A DNA stretch of 64,000 bases from an uncultured Opitutales bacterium (GCA_944389195.1 CALXLM010000012.1:1-64000); one strand, 5' to 3'; shown: positions 51,873-61,912, counted from the stretch's first letter. Notes: generated by a model not told the origin, from the sequence alone. Numbers and translations are program-made.

Positions 51873-52808
51873 CTAATTTTCTGCCCGGCATTTTGCGTCG
51901 AATTCGCGCCAGTCTTTTATATAATATTCGTAGTCGCCCCTCTTCGGCTTTTTTATTCTTGATGCTACGGAATCAAACGAAGAAAATTCGGCATCGAATC
52001 CGTTTTGCGGAATTTCTATCTCCGCCAGCCACGCCACCATGTTCAGAACGAATTTGCGGTAGTCTTTCTGGGCGAGCGTCCACGGCACATGCCCACCCAT
52101 TATGCCAAAGCCCCTCGTTCCGTTCGGGTTTTCCGCGACCCACGCTACCGTTTCAAGTTTTCCTTTACCGTATTCGGCCTGCACGGCTTCCGGAGCGCTT
52201 CTGCGCCGCCGTATTTTGTCGGGGACCTCCGTTCTTAAAAGCGGGGTTATTTTGCGGTTTTTGTCGTTAGAAAAGGCTATGTTAAAATGCCATTCGTCAT
52301 AATATCCGAAATCTTTCACGCCGTTAAGCGCAGGGTGGCCCCCAGTGATTTTAAAGCTCGCCTCATAAAAAGGATTGTAGGAAAAACCCTTTTGATAATG
52401 GCCCCCCACCAGCGAATCGAGTGCGGCGTTGTCGGCCTTTCCGTTGAACATAAGCGAGTAGTGAAAGGCGCCGATGTTTGCGCCGCGCTCGTTGAGCCTT
52501 TTGAGGACGTCCGTTTTGGAATCGAAAGGGTGCGCGCCCTCCCCCTCGGTTATAAGGACGATTGCATCGGCGTCTTCAAGGGTTTCCAAGCCGCCCAAAT
52601 TTTCCGTGTCGAGCCATTCGGCGCGCACTTTCCCCGCCATGCACCTGTTGACCATGTCGGACAGTTCGGAACACATTATCGCATGTTCGTGGTCGCCCCA
52701 AAGATGAACCGACTTTCCTGAAACGAATACGACCTTTTTCGGCCCCGCGCATGCCGCCGACGAAAACGCCGCAAGAAATACAAACACCAGCTTTAATATA
52801 GATTGCAT
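51873..52808 (-). CDS. ThuA-like (trehalose-utilisation) secreted protein
   Basis: A 311-residue protein of the ThuA family, a class I glutamine-amidotransferase-like fold without amidotransferase function. ATG 52808 gives a signal peptide (ILKLVFVFLAAFSSAACAG), possibly with a lipid-anchored Cys. Family features: KVVFVSGKSVHLWGDHEHA near the start, DADAIVLITEGEGAHPFDS, a region GGHYQKGFSYNPFYEASFKI, and GFGIMGGHVPWTLAQKDYRK with WLAEIEIP at the end. Such genes often occur with oligosaccharide- or trehalose-type loci, but the reaction is not generally known. It starts divergently from the DUF4838 gene (85 bases) and lies upstream of the GH2-GH10 genes. Confidence 0.8.
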   Translation of the reverse strand: MQSILKLVFVFLAAFSSAACAGPKKVVFVSGKSVHLWGDHEHAIMCSELSDMVNRCMAGKVRAEWLDTENLGGLETLEDADAIVLITEGEGAHPFDSKTDVLKRLNERGANIGAFHYSLMFNGKADNAALDSLVGGHYQKGFSYNPFYEASFKITGGHPALNGVKDFGYYDEWHFNIAFSNDKNRKITPLLRTEVPDKIRRRRSAPEAVQAEYGKGKLETVAWVAENPNGTRGFGIMGGHVPWTLAQKDYRKFVLNMVAWLAEIEIPQNGFDAEFSSFDSVASRIKKPKRGDYEYYIKDWREFDAKCRAEN

Positions 52809-52858
52809 GCACCCTTTTAACTTTTTACCGGCGCAAGTCAACCAGTTTCAATTTAAGC

Positions 52859-52887
52859 TTGATGGTGTATCGGTTAAATTTTATAAA
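52859..52887 (+). promoter_or_regulatory. Probable promoter of the DUF4838 gene
   Basis: TTGATG at 52859-52864 and TATAAA at 52882-52887, 17-base spacer. A normal start site would fall at or next to the ATG (52894), and no ribosome binding site is seen, so the mRNA might be leaderless. Confidence 0.4.
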
Positions 52888-52893
52888 TACGCG

Positions 52894-55326
52894 ATGAAAG
52901 AAATTTTTTACCGCCCCGTTTTTTTCCTTTTGTTTGTCGTTTTATTGCCGCGCGCGGCAGATGCGGATTTCTACATATCAAAGGCAGGTAAAGCCCTCAC
53001 CCCGATAGTCGTGCCCGACAACGCCGGAATATCAGAGAAGTACGCGGCAGAAACCTTGAAAAAATACTTGGACGACATCTCCGGCGCAAACTTTAAGATA
53101 GTTTCCGCGTCGAACGCAAAAGACGTCGTCCCGTCCATTCAGATAGGCGACACCCCGAAAGCCCTCAAACATCTTTCTAAATTCGACTCGCATAAGGCTC
53201 CGTACGACTCCATCGTTATAAAAACTTCAGACGGCGCGCTCTTCCTTAACGGGCATAGGAAACGCGGCGCAGTTTATGCGGTTTCTGAATTTCTACAAAG
53301 GGTTCTCGGCGTACGGCAATGGTCCGCAGACCGTAGTTTTATTCCTAAAAACCCCGATATCGCGCTCGGAAACCTCGATATTTTTTACGCGCCGCGCCTC
53401 ATTTCAAGGCGCAGTTCATATTTGGAACCCATGCTCAACCCGGATTTTGCCGCTTTTATGAAAGACTCGCGCATGTCTTTCAAGGACAGCTCCGTTAGAA
53501 ATGCCCTTTCGGACGTCAACGCAATAGGTGGGCATTCGTTTTACAGAATACTGCCTCCGAAAAAATATTTTTCCGAACACCCCGAGTGGTACAGCTATAG
53601 CGCCAAGAAAAAATCCCGCGTAAGCGAGCACGGGCAACTCTGCCTCACCAATCCTGATATGCTCGAGGAATTTGCAAAAAACACTGCCGAACTGATATCA
53701 AAAAATCCCGAAGCCGAATATATACACATATCGCAAAACGACTGGCACGGCTATTGCGAATGCGAAAATTGCAGAAAGTTTGAGTCGGAACACGGAGGCG
53801 TTCAGGCGGCCACCAATATATACTTCGCAAACAGGCTCGCCGAAAAGATAGAGAAAACGTACCCCGAAATAAAGGTGATAACTTTTGCGTACCAATATAC
53901 CCGCAAAGCGCCCAAAGGCATAGTTCCGCGCCGCAACGTGTATGTGGAATTGTGTTCAATCGAGTGCGACTTCGCCCATCCCATCGAAGCCGACACGGAA
54001 TTCGGATTCGCCGGCGACCTCAGAGACTGGGCTTCCGTCACCGACAGGCTCTTCGTTTGGAATTACGCGACGTGCTTTTGGAACTATCTGCTGCCGCACC
54101 CGAACATGACAAACCTCGCAAGCGACATCGAGTTTTTCAAAAAAAACGGCGCCGCCGGAATATACGAACAGGGCGACAGCCAATGCAACGTCGGAAATTT
54201 CAACCGTCTGCGCTACTGGCTCATAATGCGCCTGCTATGGGACGAATCCCCAGAACAGAAAAAACTCGAACGCGAATTTCTATACGGTTTTTATGGCAAG
54301 CAGGTCGGAAAAATTTTTGAGGAGTACCTCGATATCATAAACAAATGCGCTTCCGAAACAAACTACGCCCAACACTGCTATTTTGTCGACACCCTCACAT
54401 GGCTCGACCCGGAAAGCTACGACAAATGTGCCGGCTTGATGAACGAGGCACTAAAAATGGCAAAAAGCTTAGAATCCGAAAATCCGAAAAAACACGCCGG
54501 CCTTACAGAAAATGTCGAGCGCGAAAAAATAGGCATAGACCTTGTAGGCGTGCTGTACTGCACCCAACTTTTGGAGTTGGCAAGCAAACGCGGAATAAAA
54601 CTAAAGAATCTTCCCGATCCGCAAAAAACCTCCCTCGATATAATCTCCAGGCTAAAAAAATTCGGAACCCGCACATGGCGCGAGCTTGCGACAAAAAAAA
54701 TGTTCGACGCATATATGGAACGCCTGCGGCTGGCAGGTGAAAACGCCGCCGAATACATTTCAAAACGGCCCGAATGGCGCACGAGCCCCCACCATGGAAA
54801 CGGCGCCGCCCCTGCGGTGTTCCAAGAAAATTTCATCATGCAGGAAAACCCTCCAAAGCCTATCCGCATAGACGCCGTTCCCTGCATATACGTCCGCGAC
54901 AAAAGCGCATCGAACGGCTGGGCGGCAAAATTGTCGGAAAAAAGCGAAGACGGAAGATATTTTTCAATTCCTCTCCGCGACACGCTCATCAAGCTATACA
55001 AAGCGTCCGGACAAAAAGGAAAAAACGCAAAATTTAGGGTAAGCGCGCTCGCGCGTTCAGATGAAAAGCTGCCGAAACGCGCATGGTTTGTGACGACTCT
55101 GAGAAACCTCTCAAGAGGAACCCGGGGCGTCAGCACCAAGAATGTCGCAAACATATCCGGAAGCGGATACAGGCAGATAGACTTGGGAACTTTCGAAATA
55201 GCCGATATAGCCGCCGAGAAAAAAAATCTGCTGACCTACCGCCTTACCATATTGCCAAAAAATTTCGAAAGGCAAGACGCCGCCCTCATAGACAGCATTT
55301 CGGTATCCATCGAACCGGAGCCGTAA
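52894..55326 (+). CDS. Secreted DUF4838-domain protein (alpha-glucuronidase-like)
   Basis: An 810-residue protein with a signal peptide (MKEIFYRPVFFLLFVVLLPR, probable cleavage near ADA). An N-terminal domain similar to the GH20b/GH67 N-domain (TPIVVPDNAGISEKYAAETL, IQIGDTPKA) precedes the DUF4838 region with YIHISQNDWHGYCECENCRK, a pattern common in this family. A helical part and a C-terminal beta-rich region (RVSALARSDEKLPKRAWFVT) follow. The Cys pairs may bind metal or form disulfides. The family is common next to GH genes in Bacteroidetes and Verrucomicrobia; a glycoside hydrolase function related to GH67 is suspected but unproven. An upstream in-frame ATG (52807) overlaps thuA and is not used. 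Confidence 0.82.
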   Translation: MKEIFYRPVFFLLFVVLLPRAADADFYISKAGKALTPIVVPDNAGISEKYAAETLKKYLDDISGANFKIVSASNAKDVVPSIQIGDTPKALKHLSKFDSHKAPYDSIVIKTSDGALFLNGHRKRGAVYAVSEFLQRVLGVRQWSADRSFIPKNPDIALGNLDIFYAPRLISRRSSYLEPMLNPDFAAFMKDSRMSFKDSSVRNALSDVNAIGGHSFYRILPPKKYFSEHPEWYSYSAKKKSRVSEHGQLCLTNPDMLEEFAKNTAELISKNPEAEYIHISQNDWHGYCECENCRKFESEHGGVQAATNIYFANRLAEKIEKTYPEIKVITFAYQYTRKAPKGIVPRRNVYVELCSIECDFAHPIEADTEFGFAGDLRDWASVTDRLFVWNYATCFWNYLLPHPNMTNLASDIEFFKKNGAAGIYEQGDSQCNVGNFNRLRYWLIMRLLWDESPEQKKLEREFLYGFYGKQVGKIFEEYLDIINKCASETNYAQHCYFVDTLTWLDPESYDKCAGLMNEALKMAKSLESENPKKHAGLTENVEREKIGIDLVGVLYCTQLLELASKRGIKLKNLPDPQKTSLDIISRLKKFGTRTWRELATKKMFDAYMERLRLAGENAAEYISKRPEWRTSPHHGNGAAPAVFQENFIMQENPPKPIRIDAVPCIYVRDKSASNGWAAKLSEKSEDGRYFSIPLRDTLIKLYKASGQKGKNAKFRVSALARSDEKLPKRAWFVTTLRNLSRGTRGVSTKNVANISGSGYRQIDLGTFEIADIAAEKKNLLTYRLTILPKNFERQDAALIDSISVSIEPEP

Positions 55327-55343
55327 AAACAATCCGCGGAAAC

Positions 55344-55371
55344 GCGCGTTCCCAAACTGCGGGAACCGCGC
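55344..55371. other. Strong hairpin between convergent genes
   Basis: GCGCGTTCCC (55344-55353) and GGGAACCGCGC (55361-55371) pair well around AAACTGC. There is no T tract on either side, so it is not a standard intrinsic terminator; it may support termination or RNA stability of the DUF4838 transcript. Confidence 0.45.
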
Positions 55372-55456
55372 ACTTTGCGGTCCGGCGCGCCGGCGTGGAA
55401 TGCCACGCTCCAAACGGCGAATGCATGTATGAAAACGCCAATCAGCGCGCCGCTCT

Positions 55457-57013
55457 CTACCTATACAAATCAGGATTTATCCCGAGCTTTTTTATCTTGT
55501 ACAAAATTACCCTTTGCGTGGCGCCGAGATGCTTAGCCGCTGCCGAAGCGTTGCCTTTTTTAAGTTTTAAAGCCTCCACAATAAGCTCCTTTTCAAAACT
55601 CGATACGAGAGATTCGTAATCGCCTCCCCGCCCCGGCTCCGCGAGCGACGTTTCCGTTATTTCCGCCGTTTGCAGCGACGGCGGAAGGTCGTATCCGCTT
55701 ATTACGTTGTCCGAAGTGTTCAGGACTGCGTATTCGATGCAGTTTTCAAGCTCCCTCACATTTCCGGGCCAATAATACGAAGTCATCATGTTAATGGCGG
55801 GGGTGGAAATTCTGACTATGCGCTTCGAATGTATGTCCGCATATTTTCTTAGGAAATATTCGGCCAGCAACACGATATCGCTTTTGCGGTTGCGAAGGGC
55901 AGGCATGCAAATGGGAAAGACGTTAAGCCTGTAATACAAATCTTCGCGGAAAGCTCCCGAACGAATCATTTCCTCGAGATTTCGGCTCGTGGCGGCGATT
56001 ATGCGCACATCGACCTTGCGCTCCTCGTTTCCACCGACGCGGTAAAACGAGTGCTCCTGGATAAAGCGCAAGAGCTTCAGCTGGATATGCGGCGGAAGAT
56101 CCCCCACTTCGTCGAGAAAAAGCGTTCCCGTATGCGCCATTTCGGCAAGGCCTATTTTGCGGTTAAAAGCCCCGGTAAAAGAACCTTTTTCATGCCCGAA
56201 AAGCTCGCTCTCAATAAGGCCTTCCGGGAGGGCGGCGCAATTTACGGCGACAAACGGATTGTCGCGCCGCAACGACCCGCGCTGTATCGCCTTTGCGACA
56301 AGCTCCTTGCCTGTCCCCGATTCTCCGCGGATAAGAACGGTCGCGTTCGACGATGCTACTTTGGAAATCATCGAATAGACTTTTTTCATGTTGCTGCAAT
56401 TGCCGATTATTTCGGCCGGGCGCAGCTTGTTTTCGAGTTCCAGCTTGAGCGCCCTGCTTTCGCTCAAAAGCTTCTCCCTTTCCTCGTGTTCCGAATAGGC
56501 GGCAAAAATCGCGTCAGCCATAATATTGGCAATAGTTTCAAGCAGGCGGTAGTCGGCTTTCAAATCCGTGTCTTTTTCGACCTTCCTGTCTATGCTGAGC
56601 GTCCCGATTACGTCGCCTTTGTAAACTATCGGAACGCAAATAAACGCAACGTTTTTTTCGCCGCTGCGCGCTTTTGTGCGGTTGAGAAACGACTTCTCCT
56701 TTGAAATGTCGGGAATAATTCTTCCCTTCGCCGTGGCGGCCACCTGTCCGGTGACGCCCTCTCCCACGCGGTACATTCCCCTGTCCATTTCAGCACGGCT
56801 GAGCCCTTCGGAAGCCTCTATCACAAGCACGTCGCCCTCGCGCAAAGCGAGGGTTCCGCGCAGCAGGCCCATCTCCAAATGCAGAATCTTTAGCACGTCA
56901 CGCAACATGTCCCTGACGCCGGTTCTCAGGGCGACAAGGTGGCTTATTTTATTCAAAACGGCAACTTCTACGTGCAGGCTCATATCGGAAATTTTATTGT
57001 ATTCTCCCACCAT
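55457..57013 (-). CDS. Sigma54-dependent NifA-like transcriptional activator (GAF, AAA+, Fis HTH)
   Basis: A 518-residue enhancer-binding protein. Order: an N-terminal GAF sensor domain (about 25-180; [20 protein letters not shown]), a short linker, the AAA+ domain with [17 protein letters not shown], the sigma54-contact loop GSFTGAF, Walker [14 protein letters not shown] and [16 protein letters not shown], and a C-terminal Fis-type helix-turn-helix ([20 protein letters not shown]). This is the NifA/AnfA layout. It lies about 70 bases downstream of gltB on the same strand. The gltB-glnN intergenic region has sigma54-type promoters and repeated palindromes, so these genes are its likely targets. 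It probably senses nitrogen status through the GAF domain. Confidence 0.93.
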   Translation of the reverse strand: MVGEYNKISDMSLHVEVAVLNKISHLVALRTGVRDMLRDVLKILHLEMGLLRGTLALREGDVLVIEASEGLSRAEMDRGMYRVGEGVTGQVAATAKGRIIPDISKEKSFLNRTKARSGEKNVAFICVPIVYKGDVIGTLSIDRKVEKDTDLKADYRLLETIANIMADAIFAAYSEHEEREKLLSESRALKLELENKLRPAEIIGNCSNMKKVYSMISKVASSNATVLIRGESGTGKELVAKAIQRGSLRRDNPFVAVNCAALPEGLIESELFGHEKGSFTGAFNRKIGLAEMAHTGTLFLDEVGDLPPHIQLKLLRFIQEHSFYRVGGNEERKVDVRIIAATSRNLEEMIRSGAFREDLYYRLNVFPICMPALRNRKSDIVLLAEYFLRKYADIHSKRIVRISTPAINMMTSYYWPGNVRELENCIEYAVLNTSDNVISGYDLPPSLQTAEITETSLAEPGRGGDYESLVSSFEKELIVEALKLKKGNASAAAKHLGATQRVILYKIKKLGINPDLYR

Positions 57014-57081
57014 AGCAAACCTTTCAAACGCGAGTCAATCCACTTAAAGATTTTTTATGTTTTGCAGCGGGGCGGCGGCGC

Positions 57082-60000
57082 CTACCGCCAACCTTTTTCG
57101 ACAGCCTTTCTGTATTCCACCGGAAATACTTTTACGAACTTGGGAAGCTCGTTCTCCCAGTTGTCCAGAAGCCTCCTTGCCCTGCGTGAACCGGTTGAAA
57201 GAGCGAATTCCCCTATGAGAGATTTCAAGTGCCCTTCGTCGGCAGAGCCCTCGTTTACGTTCTCCAAATCGACCGACTGCAGATTGCACCGCATGTCGAA
57301 ATTTCCCGATTCGTCGTAAACATACGCAAATCCGCCCGTCATTCCCGCGGCGAAGTTAAACCCCGTGCTTCCGAGGCAGACTACGCATCCGCCCGTCATA
57401 TACTCGCAGCAATGGTCTCCAACTCCCTCGACGACAAATGTGGCGCCGCTGTTTCTTATGGCGAAGCGCTCTCCCGCCCTGCCCCCGACAAACACCTTCC
57501 CCGATGTGGCGCCGTATCCAACCACATTTCCGGCAATAGCGTTGGCGTCTGACTCGAGCGCGGAGCCTTTGGGAAGGCGCACTGTTATTTTTCCGCCTGA
57601 AAGCCCCTTTGCGAGGTAGTCATTGACCTCTCCCTCCATGACGAATGTAGCGCCCGCGGCGAGAAACGCCCCGAAACTCTGGCCCGCCACTCCTCTGAAA
57701 TTGACTTTTATCGTATCCTCCGGCAGCCCCGCTCCGCCGTATTTGACGGCTATCCTTGAGGACAGCATCGCGCCGACGCTTCTGTCGGAATTGCCGATTT
57801 CCATCGAAATTTCTATCGGTCTGCCGCTTTCTATGTTTTTGGAAACCCTCGAAAGTATGCGGGTGTCGTAAGCTCCGGGCAAAGTCCTGGGCGAAAGCCC
57901 CGCGCACCGCCTTGGAAGCGAATCGCCGCATGGGTTTTCGAATATCTTGGTAAAATCGAGGTTTTTCGACTTCCAAAAATTTATGGCGCTGTTCATTTCG
58001 AGAAGATCAGTCCTGCCGACCGCCTCGTCTATCGAACGCAATCCCAAAGAGGCCAGTATGGCGCGCGTCTCCCCGGCGATAAACCTAAGAAAATTCTCTA
58101 TGTGCTCCGGTTTTCCCTTAAAGCATTTTCTCAGGCGCGGATCCTGCGTTGCTAGTCCCACCGGACAAGAATTTTCGTGGCAGCGCCGCAGCATTACACA
58201 CCCGAGCGAAACGAGAATGGAAGTCGCAAACCCGAACTCCTCCGCGCCGAGCAGCGCGCCGATAACGACGTCCCTTCCCGTCTTCATTTGCCCGTCAACT
58301 TGGAGCCGGACTTTGTCGCGCAGGCCGTTAAGCCTCAACGTTTGGTGCGCCTCCGCAAGGCCGAGCTCCCACGGCATGCCGGCATGCTTTATGCTCGTTA
58401 ACGGCGACGCCCCAGTCCCGCCGTCGTGACCGCTTATAAGAATCACGTCGGCCTTAGCCTTTGCCACCCCCGCAGCCACAGTGCCAACGCCCACTTCCGA
58501 CACGAGCTTTACAGAAATACGCGCGCGTTCGTTCGCGTTCCGAAGATCGTATATAAGCTGGGCAAGATCCTCTATGGAATATATGTCGTGGTGCGGCGGC
58601 GGAGATATCAAAGTGACGCCGGGTGTCGAATGGCGAACTTTTGCTATGATATCGTTGACCTTATAGCCCGGAAGTTGTCCCCCCTCGCCAGGCTTTGCGC
58701 CCTGCGCTATTTTTATCTGAAGCTCGCGGGCGTTCGCAAGATATTCCGCAGTGACGCCGAACCTGCCGCTTGCGACCTGTTTCACCGCGCTCGACAAATC
58801 GCCGCCGCCTCCCGCATTTTCGTATCTTGCCGGATCCTCTCCGCCCTCTCCGCAGTTGCTCATGGCTCCCAGCCTGTTCATTGCAAGCGCGATTGTTTCG
58901 TGGGCTTCCGGGCTTATCGAACCGAAGCTCATCGCCCCAGAAACGAATCTCTTAATAATAGACTCCTCAGGCTCGACCTCCGAAAGGGGAACCGGCTTTG
59001 CGCTCTTAAACTTGAAAAGCCCGCGCAAAGTGCACAGATGTTCCGATTGGTCGTTGATATAATTTGCGTATTCGAGATATTTGCTTTTGTCTCCACTCCG
59101 CACGGCGCCCTGCAAAAGCGATATTGTCTGCGGGGTCCAAAGGCGGTGTTCCCCGTCCTTCTTGTATCTGTATTTTCCCGAATTTTCCAGGGAGTTTTCG
59201 AATCCGGGCTTCGGATAATGCGCATTGCGATAGCGCTCCAGCGTTTCTGCGGCTATTTCCTGCAGCCCTATCCCGCCTATCCGCGAAGCCGTAGGGGCAA
59301 AATATTCCTCCACCAGGGATTCCGACAGCCCGACGGCTTCAAATACCTGTGCTTGCCTATAACTCCGCAAGGTGGATATCCCCATTTTAGACATCACTTT
59401 CAATATGCCGCTGCATATTGCCTCTATGTAGTTTTCCACAGCGCCCGCCGCGTCGATATTCTTTATGCGCCCGTCGGCGACCATCGCCGCTATGCTTTCA
59501 ATGGCAAGATACGGATTTATAGCCGTCGCGCCGTATCCCAACAGGAGGCAAAAATGGGCTATTTCCCGCGCCTCGCCGGTTTCGGCAACGATACCCGCGC
59601 TCGTGCGCATATTCTTTTCGATAAGCCTTCTGTTTACAGCCGCCACCGCAAGCAGCATCGGAACGGGCGCGTATCCATACGACAAATTTTTGTCGCTAAG
59701 AATTATTACGCTCTTGCCGTCGAGTACCGCGCGTTCGGCCTGCTCGCATACGCTCTCAAGCGCAAGCCTAAGCTCGCGCCCTCCGCCCGAAGCCGAAAAC
59801 TCTGCAACAATGCGCCTTGCCTGAAAATTCTCAACTTTCGATGTGCACAGGCAGTTTACGTCGCGATTTGCCAGAATCGGCCTCGGAAGCTTCAGCAGGT
59901 GCGCGTGTGACGGCACATCGGAAAGCGCGTTGCCCTGGTTGCCTATGTATGTCATCAAACTCATAAAAAGGCGTTCGCGTATGGGATCTATCGGCGGATT

Positions 60001-61575
60001 TGTCACCTGCGCGAAAAGCTGCTTAAAATAATCGTAAAGCAACTGAGGCTTGTCGGATAAAACGGCGAGGGCGGCGTCATTGCCCATGGATCCGACAGGT
60101 TCGCGCCCAGTTTCTGCCATCGGGCGCAATACGCTCTCCATGTCTTCCGCAACATATCCGAACAACTTCTGGCGCTGCAAAAGATTGCCTCCTACGACGG
60201 GTTCCGGCAACGATTCAAAAATGCCGCTCAATGTTATGCGGTTTTCCTCCACCCACCGTCGGTAGGGCTTCGAACGCGCTATCAGCGTCTTTATTTCCTT
60301 ATCAAAAAGAATGCGGCGCTTTCCCAAATCTATATACACCATTTCCCCGGCGCCGAGCTTCCCGCGCTTTAATACCATATTTTCAGGAATATCCAATACG
60401 CCGGTTTCCGATGCCAAAACAAAAAGGCCGTCCGAACAAATCGTGTAGCGAGCCGGGCGCAAACCGTTTCGATCGAGCAGCGCCCCGGCCCTTCTACCGT
60501 CTGTAAATACCACGGCCGCGGGGCCGTCCCACGGCTCCGTCAATCCGGAATTATACTCAAAGAACCCGGCGATGTCCTTGCTGACGTACAAACTGTTGCC
60601 CCAAGCCTGCGGCATGAGCATAAGCATCGTGTGGGCAAGCGACCTCCCGGCCGACGCGAAAAGCTCCACGGCGTTGTCGAGGCACGCCGAATCGCTCTGG
60701 TTTTCCCTTATCACGGGAATCACCTTGGATATGTTCTTTCCGAAAAGCGGAGATTCAAAATGGTTTTGCCGCGAACGCATTTGGTTTAAATTCCCGCGTA
60801 GCGTGTTTATCTCTCCGTTGTGAGCCAAATACCTAAACGGCTGCGCCAGCTGCCATGTGGGAAAAGTGTTCGTGCTGTAGCGTTGGTGCACAAGCGCTAT
60901 TGCGCTTTTAAAATCGCCGTCCGAAAGATCCGGATAGAACGCCTTTAACTGCGGAGCGTTTAAAAGCCCCTTATATACGATTGTACGGCATGAAAGAGTG
61001 CATATGTAAAACTCGTCGCCAGCCGCAGTTTCCGCTTCAATTCTTTTTTCAGCGACCCTGCGCAACACATACAGGGCGCGTTCAAAATCCTCCTCAGATC
61101 TGCCGTTGCGACCCGAAACAAAAATCTGCTCTATGCGCGGACATGTTTCCAACGCTACGCCACCGATAGCGGACTTATCTATAGGAACTTTTCTCCTCGA
61201 TATTATGCACATTCCCTCGCTCTCGACCGATTCCTCCAAAATTTTTCCGCACTCTTCTGCCAACGCGTTGTCGCGCGGAAAAAATACCACGCCTGCGGCG
61301 TATTCGCCGGCGGGCGGAAGCGAAGAAACACACTTTCTGAAAAATTCGTCCGGGATTTGCGTCATGATTCCCGCGCCGTCTCCGGTCTTGGAATCTCCGC
61401 CTACGGCTCCGCGGTGCATCAAACGCTCGAGTATTGCAACGCCCTTTTTGACTATGGAATGTTTCTTTTCCCCGTTGATATCGACTACAAGGCCGACACC
61501 GCAGGCGTCGTGCTCGTTCAAAGAATTGTAAAGTCCGGTTGGACCTGGATAATAACTGTTTCGTGTTTGTGGCAT
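57082..61575 (-). CDS. gltB: Glutamate synthase, large subunit
   Basis: Makes two glutamates from glutamine and 2-oxoglutarate. ATG 61575 gives 1497 residues with the short leader MPQTRNSYYPG and the glutaminase Cys at residue 25 (NEHDACGVGLVV). Domains: class II amidotransferase (1-430), central domain, FMN-binding synthase domain (YKVNDIIAKVRHSTPG, ISGHDGGTGASPL), and the C-terminal beta-helix (GGKITVRLPKG, FVGGRAGERFAIRNSG). The cysteines for the 3Fe-4S cluster are in CVMLRRCHENSCPVGLATQD. The length matches bacterial GltB. No gltD (NADPH-linked small subunit) is adjacent; the next gene is the sigma54 activator. A longer start (61662) is on the promoter and is rejected. Confidence 0.95.
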   Translation of the reverse strand: MPQTRNSYYPGPTGLYNSLNEHDACGVGLVVDINGEKKHSIVKKGVAILERLMHRGAVGGDSKTGDGAGIMTQIPDEFFRKCVSSLPPAGEYAAGVVFFPRDNALAEECGKILEESVESEGMCIISRRKVPIDKSAIGGVALETCPRIEQIFVSGRNGRSEEDFERALYVLRRVAEKRIEAETAAGDEFYICTLSCRTIVYKGLLNAPQLKAFYPDLSDGDFKSAIALVHQRYSTNTFPTWQLAQPFRYLAHNGEINTLRGNLNQMRSRQNHFESPLFGKNISKVIPVIRENQSDSACLDNAVELFASAGRSLAHTMLMLMPQAWGNSLYVSKDIAGFFEYNSGLTEPWDGPAAVVFTDGRRAGALLDRNGLRPARYTICSDGLFVLASETGVLDIPENMVLKRGKLGAGEMVYIDLGKRRILFDKEIKTLIARSKPYRRWVEENRITLSGIFESLPEPVVGGNLLQRQKLFGYVAEDMESVLRPMAETGREPVGSMGNDAALAVLSDKPQLLYDYFKQLFAQVTNPPIDPIRERLFMSLMTYIGNQGNALSDVPSHAHLLKLPRPILANRDVNCLCTSKVENFQARRIVAEFSASGGGRELRLALESVCEQAERAVLDGKSVIILSDKNLSYGYAPVPMLLAVAAVNRRLIEKNMRTSAGIVAETGEAREIAHFCLLLGYGATAINPYLAIESIAAMVADGRIKNIDAAGAVENYIEAICSGILKVMSKMGISTLRSYRQAQVFEAVGLSESLVEEYFAPTASRIGGIGLQEIAAETLERYRNAHYPKPGFENSLENSGKYRYKKDGEHRLWTPQTISLLQGAVRSGDKSKYLEYANYINDQSEHLCTLRGLFKFKSAKPVPLSEVEPEESIIKRFVSGAMSFGSISPEAHETIALAMNRLGAMSNCGEGGEDPARYENAGGGGDLSSAVKQVASGRFGVTAEYLANARELQIKIAQGAKPGEGGQLPGYKVNDIIAKVRHSTPGVTLISPPPHHDIYSIEDLAQLIYDLRNANERARISVKLVSEVGVGTVAAGVAKAKADVILISGHDGGTGASPLTSIKHAGMPWELGLAEAHQTLRLNGLRDKVRLQVDGQMKTGRDVVIGALLGAEEFGFATSILVSLGCVMLRRCHENSCPVGLATQDPRLRKCFKGKPEHIENFLRFIAGETRAILASLGLRSIDEAVGRTDLLEMNSAINFWKSKNLDFTKIFENPCGDSLPRRCAGLSPRTLPGAYDTRILSRVSKNIESGRPIEISMEIGNSDRSVGAMLSSRIAVKYGGAGLPEDTIKVNFRGVAGQSFGAFLAAGATFVMEGEVNDYLAKGLSGGKITVRLPKGSALESDANAIAGNVVGYGATSGKVFVGGRAGERFAIRNSGATFVVEGVGDHCCEYMTGGCVVCLGSTGFNFAAGMTGGFAYVYDESGNFDMRCNLQSVDLENVNEGSADEGHLKSLIGEFALSTGSRRARRLLDNWENELPKFVKVFPVEYRKAVEKGWR

Positions 61576-61607
61576 ATAAGTAAGTTGTATTTTATAACGC
61601 GTTACGA

Positions 61608-61623
61608 AGCATTTGGCATGCCA
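61608..61623 (-). promoter_or_regulatory. Sigma54 promoter of gltB
   Basis: On the minus strand TGGCATGCCAAATGCT matches the -24/-12 consensus TGGCACGNNNNTTGCW at all but two positions, with exact GG-to-GC spacing. The transcription start would fall near 61597, about 22 bases before the gltB ATG. Confidence 0.7.
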
Positions 61624-61710
61624 ATTTTTTAGTTTTCTTCCCAATATATTTATTAACAGCAAATAAACAAAAAATTTTTTTCTTTGTCGAAATGATATTA
61701 CGCTTTAAAA

Positions 61711-61777
61711 TTTGTAATGCGCTACAAAATTGTGGCGACACGGGAAATTGCGCTACAAAATTGTAGTACATTTTACA
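61711..61777. promoter_or_regulatory. Shared operator region of gltB and glnN with direct repeats and palindromes
   Basis: TGCGCTACAAAATTGT occurs twice, at 61718-61733 and 61749-61764, 31 bases apart (about three helical turns). Each belongs to a palindrome: TTTGTA-N6-TACAAA at 61711-61728 and CTACAA-N2-TTGTAG at 61753-61766. A TGT-N10-ACA element of NifA type is at 61762-61777. The region sits between the two sigma54 promoters and is the likely binding site of the activator encoded downstream of gltB, or of a separate repressor. Confidence 0.6.
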
Positions 61778-61896
61778 TGTTTGCGGAATTTTGAAAATTG
61801 ACATTCGGCAATAAAAACGGCATTCTTGCGCTCCGTGCAGAATAATATAGATAGACCGCCGATAAAAAATATAAAAAATCAATCTTTCAAAAAAAC

Positions 61897-61912
61897 CGGC
61901 ACGGCATCTGCT
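61897..61912 (+). promoter_or_regulatory. Sigma54 promoter of glnN
   Basis: CGGCACGGCATCTGCT matches TGGCACGNNNNTTGCW except for two positions, with correct spacing. The start site would be around 61923, leaving about 26 bases before ATG 61949. Confidence 0.7.

Noticed and set aside
58426-59910. 494-codon open frame opposite gltB
   Set aside because: gltB is unmistakable on the minus strand; the plus-strand product is a low-information shadow without motifs or a ribosome binding site.
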